This document shows, piece after piece, positions 1 through 5,587 of a DNA stretch of 8,607 nucleotides. Source of the stretch: Elusimicrobiaceae bacterium (lineage in GTDB: Bacteria; Elusimicrobiota; Elusimicrobia; Elusimicrobiales; Elusimicrobiaceae); contig JAGCKY010000064.1 in assembly GCA_017647245.1 (NCBI GenBank), positions 1 to 8,607 of the forward strand. The letters are read 5' to 3'. Under the pieces are notes generated by a model. That model had not been told where the DNA came from and ran no database searches. It worked only from the letters and a program-made list of their open reading frames with translations. Within the stretch, counting starts at the first letter, position 1. Every line of letters starts with the position of its first letter. The translations under genes were made by a program, and so were the position numbers.

Positions 1-171
1 CTACTATTGCAAATACAGAGATACAAAGGACGGCGTTTCCGATATGCGTGATAAGATATGCCAAAATGAAACCGGGAAAACCACCCCATATAACAAAAAA
101 TACGCTTATTAAATATCGTCTTTTTGAATTGTACTTCGTCTCTCGGTTTCGCTAAGTAAGTGCGAAAACAT
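1..171 (-). pseudogene. Broken or frameshifted small membrane-protein ORF, running off the left edge
   Basis: Read on the minus strand, bases 151 to 1 form an open frame with a short basic stretch (SKRRY) followed by two very hydrophobic stretches (for example LISVFFVIWGGFPGFILAYL). This looks like real membrane-protein sequence. The frame has an in-frame TAG at 154-152 and no ATG, GTG or TTG before the first hydrophobic segment. An ATG at 171-169 opens the adjacent frame and reads 20 codons (MFSHLLSETERRSTIQK...) before a TAA at 111-109. One extra base in the A5 tract (121-125, minus) would join the two frames just before the RRYLIS segment. So this may be a gene with a one-base deletion, a slippage site, a sequencing error or a decayed remnant. 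There is no convincing ribosome binding site before the ATG. I do not recognise the family. Confidence 0.3.
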
Positions 172-222
172 TTCCAGCCGTGCGCTGTATTTGCTGCACG
201 CTTCTTCGGGCGAAATTTATCC

Positions 223-252
223 AAAAAAAACCCCACACCCAGGGCGCGAGGT
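223..252 (-). terminator. Rho-independent terminator, minus strand, downstream of element A1
   Basis: On the minus strand, bases 252-242 and 240-230 form an 11-position stem. It includes three G-U wobbles, so it pairs well only in minus-strand RNA. The innermost pair would probably open to give a three-base loop. Eight T residues (230-223) follow. The hairpin starts 33 bases beyond the CGCCCTCTAGG core of A1, in the place where the tRNA-Glu terminator lies relative to its gene. It implies leftward transcription through A1. Confidence 0.6.
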
Positions 253-284
253 TTACAAGGAGTACGTATGCAACACAAACAACA

Positions 285-425
285 CGCCCTCTAGGTGCGC
301 CGAACTACCGACGAGAGGGTGTCCACTTTGGTGTACCCTGGTTCTTATACTCTGTTTTCTCACTCGGTGTTATCATCGGTGGGTTTTGGCTAGTTCGAGT
401 TTCACACGTGCGTAGCAAAGATTAG
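285..425 (-). repeat. Element A1: tRNA-Glu 3'-end core plus conserved non-coding blocks I and II
   Basis: First of three copies. It begins with CGCCCTCTAGG (285-295), identical to the tRNA-Glu 3' end at 8547-8557. Block I runs from 285 to GTGTACC at 331-337. A 50-base variable spacer follows. Block II (388-425) starts GGCTAGTTCGAGTTTC and ends GCAAAGATTAG. Total length is 141 bases, against 140 and 139 in A2 and A3. On the minus strand the block I end can fold like a tRNA acceptor/T-arm minihelix: CCCTCT pairs with AGAGGG around a loop that contains GTTCGG. Two interpretations stay open: one arm of a site-specific recombination site, or a small RNA gene on the minus strand. Orientation is given by analogy with the tRNA. 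Confidence 0.7.
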
Positions 426-594
426 TCCTTAAGCGGTTTAATCAGTTTGCCCATTACCCAAAACCACTCCCCGAAGTGGTAGAAAAATTGTCTGTTAAGT
501 AGACTTCTTGCTACTTTGAGAAATATGAAGCAATGGATAAAAGCCGTCATTAAAATTTGTTGTACTTGCGCGCCAATTATGCCACAATATAAGT
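426..594. other. Non-coding gap between A1 and mtnN
   Basis: This holds no convincing gene. A perfect 6-bp hairpin (ACCACT 463-468, AGTGGT 475-480) lies just past block II of A1. In minus-strand RNA it is followed by TTTT, so it could be a weak minus terminator. The right end carries the mtnN promoter. The A2/A3 tail conservation that follows block II is not clearly present here. Confidence 0.4.
560..588 (+). promoter_or_regulatory. Probable mtnN promoter, leaderless start
   Basis: TTGTAC (560-565), a 17-base spacer that ends in TGC, then CACAAT (583-588) make a plausible sigma70-type promoter with an extended -10. Transcription would begin about seven bases downstream, at or next to the A of the mtnN ATG (595). 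No Shine-Dalgarno sequence precedes that ATG, which agrees with a leaderless transcript. Confidence 0.45.
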
Positions 595-1305
595 ATGAAA
601 ATAGGAATTATTTGTGCGCTTGAAAAAGAACGAAAGCAACTTTTGGCCCGGCTACCGGGTGCTGAACAACGGAAGTTCGGTCCGTTTGTTTTTTACCGCT
701 TTTGCCAAAACGGTAACGACCTGATTGTTACGCAGAGCGGAATTGCCAAAGTCAATGCGGCTGCGTGTGCGGTAGAATTAATTAATCGCTTTGCCCCGGA
801 TGCAATTATCAATTCGGGTGTGGCCGGAGGATTGAACCCGCAATTAAATTCGTTAGACGTGGTAGCCGGCAGTCAGTACGTTCATCATGACGTATTTTGC
901 GGCCCGGAAAACGAGTGGGGCCAAGTGCAAGGGCTTCCTTCCTTTTTCCAGGGAGATAAAAATCTGCTTGCCACCGTGGAAGCGTTGCAACAAGAAGGGC
1001 GTTTTTCCCGCCCGGTACACGCGGGGTTGATTTGTACCGGCGAGCAGTTTATTACCGACCCGCAAGCATTGCAATCTATTGTGCAGCGGTTCCCGCATGC
1101 GTTGGCGTGCGATATGGAATCGGCATCATTTGCGCAGGTATGCTATATGTATCAGGTGCCGTTTTTGAGTTTCCGTATAATTAGCGACGTGGTTGGTAAA
1201 GAAACCAATAACGCGCAACAATACGAAAATTTTTGGGAGAACGTGGCCCATGCCGCCTTTGAAAACACGTGGACATTTGTGATGGCGGTATTGTCCGGAA
1301 AATAG
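595..1305 (+). CDS. mtnN: 5'-methylthioadenosine/S-adenosylhomocysteine nucleosidase
   Basis: The enzyme cleaves the glycosidic bond of methylthioadenosine and S-adenosylhomocysteine (and usually 5'-deoxyadenosine), releasing adenine. It works in cytosolic methionine salvage and in SAM by-product removal. The 236-residue length matches the family. The N-terminus MKIGIICALEKE aligns directly with E. coli MTAN and places the catalytic glutamate at E12. SGVAGGL (74-80) is the purine/ribose-binding loop. CTGEQFI (147-153) matches the SGDAFI segment. DMES (173-176) supplies the ribose-binding glutamate E175, and ISD ends in the catalytic acid D198, matching E. coli D197. All key residues are present, so activity is expected. 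The ATG at 595 is the only sensible start because the family begins exactly there, although no ribosome binding site precedes it. The gene stands alone and ends in a strong terminator. Confidence 0.96.
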   Translation: MKIGIICALEKERKQLLARLPGAEQRKFGPFVFYRFCQNGNDLIVTQSGIAKVNAAACAVELINRFAPDAIINSGVAGGLNPQLNSLDVVAGSQYVHHDVFCGPENEWGQVQGLPSFFQGDKNLLATVEALQQEGRFSRPVHAGLICTGEQFITDPQALQSIVQRFPHALACDMESASFAQVCYMYQVPFLSFRIISDVVGKETNNAQQYENFWENVAHAAFENTWTFVMAVLSGK

Positions 1306-1336
1306 GACGAATGAAATCGTTTACTTAACATTAAAG

Positions 1337-1363
1337 AGCCCCGTAAATACGGGGCTTTCTATT
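1337..1363 (+). terminator. Rho-independent terminator after mtnN
   Basis: A nine-base GC-rich stem, AGCCCCGTA (1337-1345) with TACGGGGCT (1348-1356), is followed by TTTCTATT. It lies 31 bases after the mtnN stop and separates mtnN from the preA-like gene. Confidence 0.85.
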
Positions 1364-1449
1364 CCCCTATCAAATCCCCAAAGTCCAACATGCATGAAAA
1401 ATATACACTATTTTCTACTACCATTGAAGAGGATAGAGATAGGTGCGGA

Positions 1450-1480
1450 TATAATGTAGTACAATAAAAATGAGGGGAGG
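1450..1480 (+). promoter_or_regulatory. Candidate -10 elements and strong Shine-Dalgarno of the preA-like gene
   Basis: TATAAT (1450-1455) and TACAAT (1460-1465) are candidate -10 boxes. The only -35-like hexamer, TTGAAG at 1424-1429, is 20 bases from the first, so the promoter call is weak. The purine-rich AGGGGAGG at 1473-1480 is a strong ribosome binding site. It decides the start at 1485 over the in-frame ATG at 1470, which lies upstream of it. Confidence 0.45.
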
Positions 1481-1484
1481 CAAC

Positions 1485-2666
1485 ATGGCCACTTTATCCA
1501 CTAACATTTTAGGTATTGATTTTGAGAACCCGTTTTTACTCGCGTCCGCACCGCCGACCGCGCAGATTGAAAGCATTGATAAGGCGTTTGAAATGGGATG
1601 GGGAGGGGCCGTACTTAAAACCATTACTCCCGACGATTTGGAAATGAATGAGGCATCCCCACGCTATGTGGTATTGACGGATAAAAAGCGCATTATTGGG
1701 TTTCAAAACATTGAACTTTTAAGCCACCAAACTGTAAAATATTGGTGCGAAGGGATCAAATATCTCAAACACAAACATCCCTCTAAAGTGATTATTGCCA
1801 GTATCATGTCGCCGGTGGATAAAACTACGTGGCAGATGCTTGTTAAAACCTTAAATGATACACCGGCTGATGCGTTTGAGTTAAACTTTTCTTGTCCGCA
1901 CGGAATGCCGGAAAAGGGTATCGGCATGGCTATCGGCACGGATGCAGAAGTGTCGGCTCAGATTATGGGTTGGGTGAAAGAAATGGCACAAAAGCCCGTT
2001 TTTGTAAAACTTTCGCCCAATGTAACCAACATTGCTGCTATTGGACGCGCCGTAGAGAAAGCGGGAGCAGACGGTCTTGCTGCTATCAATACGGTGCAGG
2101 GATTTATGGGAATAGATTTGAACACATTGCGCCCTATGTTGGATGTAAACGGTAAAACGACTTTTGGTGGATGTTCCGGACCCATTGTGCGCCCGATTGG
2201 ACTACGTTGTGTTGCGCAGTTGCGCCAAGCGAGTAAGTTGCCTATCTTGGGACAGGGTGGTATTTCCACTTGGGAAGATGCTGCACAATATATTGCCGCT
2301 GGGTCAGATGCAGTACAAATTTGTACGGAAGTAATGTTAAACGGATATAAGATTATCGGGCCCATGCTCAAGGGACTACAGAACTATTTGGACGAAAAGG
2401 GATTTGTAGATATTAACGCACTAAAAAACAAAGCGGCTGAGTTGCTTACCGCGCACAAAGCACTACAAAAAACGCCACTTACTTACCCGCAGATTAACCA
2501 CTTAACATGTGGGCGTTGTGGCAAATGCGTAACGATTTGCGAAGAATCGGAACACCGCGCCTTGCAGTTAATCGATGGATACGTTGAGGTCAATGAGGAA
2601 CGTTGCGTAGGGTGTGGACTATGTCGCTTTGCCTGTCCGGTAGGGGCCATTACACCGCGTCAATAA
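1485..2666 (+). CDS. preA: Dihydropyrimidine dehydrogenase-like protein, PreA type (FMN TIM barrel plus two 4Fe-4S clusters)
   Basis: PreA is the catalytic subunit of bacterial NAD-dependent dihydropyrimidine dehydrogenase, which reduces uracil and thymine; the wider family is related to dihydroorotate dehydrogenase. Residues 1 to about 310 form the FMN-binding barrel. NFSCPHGM (134-141) has the active-site cysteine C137. NTVQGFMGID (202-211), GGCSGPIVRPIGLR (228-241) and GQGGIST (256-262) are substrate and FMN-binding loops. The C-terminus carries two ferredoxin-type motifs with cysteines 342/345/348/352 and 374/377/380/384. The length of 393 is close to E. coli PreA (about 411). I start at 1485, behind AGGGGAGG. 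The usual partner PreT (the NADH/FAD electron-input subunit) is absent here; a flavodoxin-fold reductase follows after four bases instead. The exact substrate is therefore uncertain, though every residue I can check supports a working pyrimidine reductase core. Confidence 0.85.
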   Translation: MATLSTNILGIDFENPFLLASAPPTAQIESIDKAFEMGWGGAVLKTITPDDLEMNEASPRYVVLTDKKRIIGFQNIELLSHQTVKYWCEGIKYLKHKHPSKVIIASIMSPVDKTTWQMLVKTLNDTPADAFELNFSCPHGMPEKGIGMAIGTDAEVSAQIMGWVKEMAQKPVFVKLSPNVTNIAAIGRAVEKAGADGLAAINTVQGFMGIDLNTLRPMLDVNGKTTFGGCSGPIVRPIGLRCVAQLRQASKLPILGQGGISTWEDAAQYIAAGSDAVQICTEVMLNGYKIIGPMLKGLQNYLDEKGFVDINALKNKAAELLTAHKALQKTPLTYPQINHLTCGRCGKCVTICEESEHRALQLIDGYVEVNEERCVGCGLCRFACPVGAITPRQ

Positions 2667-2670
2667 ACTT

Positions 2671-3237
2671 ATGAACATCTTATTTATCAATGCTTGCCCG
2701 AGAAAAGATTCCCGCACAAAAATGCTTGCGGATTATCTTTTGACTAAGTTTAATGGCAATGTGCAGGAGCGAGATCTTACAAAAACCTCCTTATTGCCGC
2801 TCAGTGAGGAAATGCTTGAACAGCGAACTGTATTGGCAAATAAGCAAGATTTTAATCATCCCCTATTCCGGTTAGCTAAAGAATTTGCGGTGGCGGATAC
2901 TATCGTAATTGCGGCCCCGTTTTGGGATTTATCCTTTCCGGCACTTCTCAAAACTTATATTGAAAATATCAATGTTGTCGGTATAACCTTTGCCTATAAC
3001 CAGAATGGCAACCCCTACGGCCTTTGTAAAGCCAAAAAACTCTACTACGTAACAACAGCCGGAGGCCCTATTGTGAATGACGCCTATGGCTACGGCTATG
3101 TAAAAGAATTGGCAGAGAAGTTTTATGCTATACCGGAAATATATTGTATTAAGGCCGAAAATTTAGACGTTGAAAATGCAGATGTTACGCAAATCTTACA
3201 GGATACAAAACACCACATTGATACCCTCATTTCATAA
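2671..3237 (+). CDS. Flavodoxin-fold NAD(P)H:quinone/azo reductase-like FMN protein
   Basis: This 188-residue protein has the flavodoxin-2 fold of FMN-dependent azoreductases and NAD(P)H quinone reductases, which pass two electrons from NAD(P)H to quinones, azo compounds or other acceptors in the cytosol. The N-terminal strand MNILFINACPR, then KDSRT, forms the phosphate-binding loop for FMN. APFWDLSFPALLKTYIENI (82-100) matches the family motif of azoreductases (P-MYNF-P...LK-ID), with FWD in place of MYN. TTAGGPI (128-134) is the second FMN loop. The start lies four bases after the preA-like stop with no clear Shine-Dalgarno, so translation is probably coupled and the two genes form an operon. 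That closeness suggests it may act with the PreA-like protein, for instance as an electron partner, but nothing in the sequence proves it. The stop codon sits inside the left arm of a long hairpin. Confidence 0.85.
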   Translation: MNILFINACPRKDSRTKMLADYLLTKFNGNVQERDLTKTSLLPLSEEMLEQRTVLANKQDFNHPLFRLAKEFAVADTIVIAAPFWDLSFPALLKTYIENINVVGITFAYNQNGNPYGLCKAKKLYYVTTAGGPIVNDAYGYGYVKELAEKFYAIPEIYCIKAENLDVENADVTQILQDTKHHIDTLIS

Positions 3238-3271
3238 CAACCTCTTGCAGAAAATGTGAGGGGTTGTTATG
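3233..3271 (+). terminator. Long hairpin over the stop codon of the reductase gene
   Basis: CATAACAACCTCT (3233-3245) pairs with AGGGGTTGTTATG (3259-3271): 13 pairs with one G-U in RNA and a 13-base loop. The TAA at 3235-3237 lies inside the left arm. No T run follows, so this may be a transcript-end stabiliser or a Rho-assisted stop, not a classical intrinsic terminator. Confidence 0.5.
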
Positions 3272-3295
3272 CCAATAAATATGTAAAATGGGCGC

Positions 3296-3320
3296 AAAAA
3301 AAGAACGCTAAAAGCGTTCT
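3296..3320 (-). terminator. Rho-independent terminator, minus strand, downstream of element A2
   Basis: AGAACGCT (3302-3309) and AGCGTTCT (3313-3320) form a perfect 8-bp stem with an AAA loop. On the minus strand it runs into a T7 tract (3302-3296). It lies 16 bases beyond the A2 core, like the terminator behind the tRNA-Glu gene, but its sequence is unrelated to that one. It could also stop leftward readthrough into the reductase gene. Confidence 0.75.
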
Positions 3321-3336
3321 AAACATTAAAAAATGG

Positions 3337-3540
3337 CGCCCTCTAGGCGCGTCCAACTACCGACGAGCGCGTGTCCACTATAGTGTACCCTTCTTTTATT
3401 ATTTATTTTCGCACTTCCCATTATTATTTTGACACTTTGGCTAGTTCGAGTTTCACCAGTGCGTAGCAAAGATTAGCGACTACCGGCAATTCTGCCTCAC
3501 GTTCCAAGAATACCCTACATGTGAGAAAATTCTGGGCTAG
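3337..3540 (-). repeat. Element A2: tRNA-Glu 3'-end core, blocks I and II, plus tail
   Basis: The core CGCCCTCTAGG is at 3337-3347, block I runs to GTGTACC at 3383-3389, the spacer is 49 bases, and block II is 3439-3476; this 140-base part matches A1 and A3. Similarity to A3 continues in a tail (to about 3540) that contains GGCAATTCTGCC and CTACATGTG. Block I differs from A1 and A3 at several bases: the 5' strand CCCTCT of the possible minihelix is changed, and GCGCC/GGCGC can pair around the core instead. Between the blocks A2 closely resembles A3 (TTCTTTTATTAT, CTTCCCATTAT). It is either an attachment-site arm or a minus-strand small RNA gene. Confidence 0.7.
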
Positions 3541-3571
3541 GAACTTAAGACAAATGGGTTTATGCTATTTC

Positions 3572-3621
3572 TTGTCCTCTCAGCTGAATATGCTAAAATA
3601 AATAAAACACATGATAGAGGG
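3572..3621 (+). promoter_or_regulatory. Promoter and ribosome binding site of the lipid-kinase-like gene
   Basis: TTGTCC (3572-3577), a 16-base spacer ending in TGC, then TAAAAT (3594-3599) form an extended -10 promoter of the same style as that of mtnN. AGAGGG (3616-3621) is the Shine-Dalgarno, six bases before the ATG at 3628. This rules out the upstream in-frame ATG at 3562, which would lie ahead of the promoter. Confidence 0.55.
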
Positions 3622-3627
3622 CTTCTT

Positions 3628-4566
3628 ATGGAACAAAAAGTACTTATGCCGGGGGAAGTAGCTGGCAATTATGATGAAAAATGGACGAAAACATTTGATT
3701 TACAGTTTTTGATTTTGTGGCTTGTGTTGTTTGTCCTATTGCTTATTTGGACAATTGTTGCAGACCCGCATTTGTTTGAAGCGCGCAGGTTTTTCATGAT
3801 GACGGGCGTAAAACTGTTTGTCATGATGATGTTGGCGTTGGGGGGCGGCTTATTATGCCGTCACTACTGCCATGTAGATGCAAAAGGGTATATTATGACC
3901 TCTAAAAATGGTTGGTTTAAAGTTAACTATACCCGTAAAATCCAACACTTTGCGGCGTATTTAGTGCCGCTATTGAGCCCGCCGACAGAACCGTTGGGGA
4001 TTTTGCCGCATTTATGGGAATCTTTATTTGTACTTTTAATGTTTTTGATACTGATAAAACCCATACGCGAACGCTCCACTTTTTTTATGTTGCAGTTTAA
4101 CTCATTAGACCGGGTGGAAGACCGGCCCAATACACTCAAATGGATTGTGCTGGGCAATATGCTCCCCGGACTGTTGATTATTACTATTTTTAAACAAGTG
4201 TTTGAAACCTATTTAGGTTTGCCATTACTTGCGGCTGTGGTGGTTTTTACTGTAGCTATCGGGGACGGATTAGCCGAGCCTGTGGGAACTTACTTAGGAA
4301 AAAAGAAATATGTCGTTCCGTCGTGGAATATGAAAAATCGGTACGTGCGTTCTTACGCCGGCAGTGCCTGTGTATATATTTGTGCATTATTATTTCTTGT
4401 CTTATATAGGGGACAATTTGCTAGCCCGCAGGAATTTTGGACGGCGGTGGTAGTATTCCCGCCGGTAATGACGTTTGCGGAAGCTTTTTCGCCCCATTCC
4501 ATGGATACGCCGATTATGATGTTAGTGGGGTTTTCGCTCTTGTTTGGAATCTGTGCCGTTTTGTAA
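3628..4566 (+). CDS. Polytopic membrane protein of the dolichol/phytol kinase (SEC59-like) type
   Basis: A 312-residue integral membrane protein with about seven to nine hydrophobic segments. Its motifs recall CTP-dependent lipid kinases and CDP-diacylglycerol synthases (dolichol kinase, phytol kinase VTE5): RKIQH (103-107), the acidic GDGLAEPVGTYLGKKKY (212-228) that corresponds to the GD-AA--G---GK nucleotide/metal site, RSYAGSACVY (241-250) for the K-x-x-GS segment, and AEAFSPHSMDTP (284-295) for the family AE-----DN end. DRVEDRPNTL (161-170) is a conserved-looking cytosolic loop of unclear role. By family it would phosphorylate a long-chain prenol or related lipid alcohol at the membrane. 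The gene right behind it encodes a lipid-phosphate phosphatase. The start at 3628 is chosen for its ribosome binding site. The specific substrate cannot be read from the sequence; a CdsA-like activity is the alternative. Confidence 0.7.
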   Translation: MEQKVLMPGEVAGNYDEKWTKTFDLQFLILWLVLFVLLLIWTIVADPHLFEARRFFMMTGVKLFVMMMLALGGGLLCRHYCHVDAKGYIMTSKNGWFKVNYTRKIQHFAAYLVPLLSPPTEPLGILPHLWESLFVLLMFLILIKPIRERSTFFMLQFNSLDRVEDRPNTLKWIVLGNMLPGLLIITIFKQVFETYLGLPLLAAVVVFTVAIGDGLAEPVGTYLGKKKYVVPSWNMKNRYVRSYAGSACVYICALLFLVLYRGQFASPQEFWTAVVVFPPVMTFAEAFSPHSMDTPIMMLVGFSLLFGICAVL

Positions 4567-4584
4567 CGGGTAGTGTGGTTGCGT

Positions 4585-5520
4585 ATGGATATTACTTATC
4601 TTCTTTGGTTGCAAGATATTAGAATCACTGCGCATGACGGTTGGACCACGTTTATGCAAGGGGTTTCTTCGTTTGGGTCCTCTTACGCGCTTTTATTGCC
4701 TATATTGATTTATTGGTGCTGGGATAAACGGCGCGGACTGTTAACCTTGGCCTCGCTTTATGTATGTCTTGCTTTGACCGCCCTTATTAAACTAACCGCT
4801 TGCGTCTATCGTCCATGGGTAAGAGATCCACGCGTAGTTCCGGCAGGTAAATTGCCGTCTAGTTATTCCTTCCCTAGCCGGCATACTTCCATGGCAACTA
4901 CCATTTATTTGGGGGCCTCGGTAACTTTATGGCAACATAAAAAAACCAAATGGCTCGTTGTTTTATGTGTCCTGGCGGCTTTGTTAACAGGGTTTTCACG
5001 CAATTATTTAGGGGTACACACGCCGCAAGATGTGCTCGTTGGGCTTATACTAAGTGTGGTATGTTTGTGCGGTGTTTGGAAGTTGGGCGGATATTTGCAA
5101 CAACATCCGGAAAACGAAAACCGCATTTTGCTTATCACAGCGGTAGCCTGTTTGATAGCGTTGGGATATATCTATTATAAATCCTACCCTATGGATTATG
5201 TAGATGGAAAATTACTAGTTAGCCCCCGCAAAGCCATACACAGCGGGTTTGAAAGCATAGGGGGGTTGTTTGCCTTTTGTCTTGCGCGCTATATTGAGAA
5301 AACATGGATTCGCTTTCAAGCAACCGGCCTTCATATGAAGGGCATTGTATATGGAATGATTGGACTAATCCCTTTATATCTTTTACTAGAGTATACCGAA
5401 AAGCCCCTTAAACATTTATTAGGGGCCCCTATGGGCTGTTTTACCTGGGCCGCCTGTTTAACTTTCTACATTGTGGCGCTATATCCCTTGATACTGAAAT
5501 GGCGCTTTGGCCAAAAATAG
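4585..5520 (+). CDS. PAP2-family membrane phosphatase
   Basis: A 311-residue membrane protein with an intact PAP2 (type 2 phosphatidic acid phosphatase) active site: KLTACVYRP (69-77, K-x6-RP), PSRH (97-100; the usual PSGH with R for G) and SRNYLGVHTPQD (138-149), holding the nucleophilic histidine H145 and D149. Such enzymes remove phosphate from lipid phosphates or pyrophosphates such as undecaprenyl pyrophosphate or phosphatidate. The N-terminus (MDITYLLWLQDIR, then PILIYWCWDK at 39-48) matches a longer bacterial PAP2 subtype with extra C-terminal membrane helices, here beyond about residue 180. I place the start at ATG 4585, where this subtype begins; a GTG at 4573 is in frame but has no better ribosome binding site. 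The gene follows the kinase-like gene by 18 bases, so the two are probably one operon with opposing activities on a lipid phosphate. Confidence 0.88.
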   Translation: MDITYLLWLQDIRITAHDGWTTFMQGVSSFGSSYALLLPILIYWCWDKRRGLLTLASLYVCLALTALIKLTACVYRPWVRDPRVVPAGKLPSSYSFPSRHTSMATTIYLGASVTLWQHKKTKWLVVLCVLAALLTGFSRNYLGVHTPQDVLVGLILSVVCLCGVWKLGGYLQQHPENENRILLITAVACLIALGYIYYKSYPMDYVDGKLLVSPRKAIHSGFESIGGLFAFCLARYIEKTWIRFQATGLHMKGIVYGMIGLIPLYLLLEYTEKPLKHLLGAPMGCFTWAACLTFYIVALYPLILKWRFGQK

Positions 5521-5552
5521 TATGTGTTGCCTTGAGGAAGGTTTGTTGTGGA

Positions 5553-5587
5553 TATAGTGCCCGCAAGTATGTAGAATGGGCACTATA
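5553..5587. repeat. Perfect 10-bp inverted repeat at the left end of B
   Basis: TATAGTGCCC (5553-5562) and GGGCACTATA (5578-5587) flank a 15-base loop. The B' copy keeps the same position (8140-8150 and 8164-8174) with different bases next to the shared TATAGTG. This suggests a binding site or hairpin whose pairing is selected. Confidence 0.65.

Noticed and set aside
180..425. Two overlapping plus-strand open frames of 74-81 codons across A1
   Set aside because: They run through the minus terminator, the core and both conserved blocks of A1, have no ribosome binding site, and are not kept open in A2 or A3.
285..425. Integron attC site or group II intron (GTGCG right after the core)
   Set aside because: No GTTRRRY/RYYYAAC core pair with the usual spacing is present for attC. 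There is no domain V or reverse transcriptase for a group II intron, and A2 lacks GTGCG at that position.
525..620. Small open frame MKQWIKAVIK... overlapping the mtnN start
   Set aside because: It covers the mtnN promoter, has only a weak ribosome binding site and overlaps a highly conserved start region in another frame.
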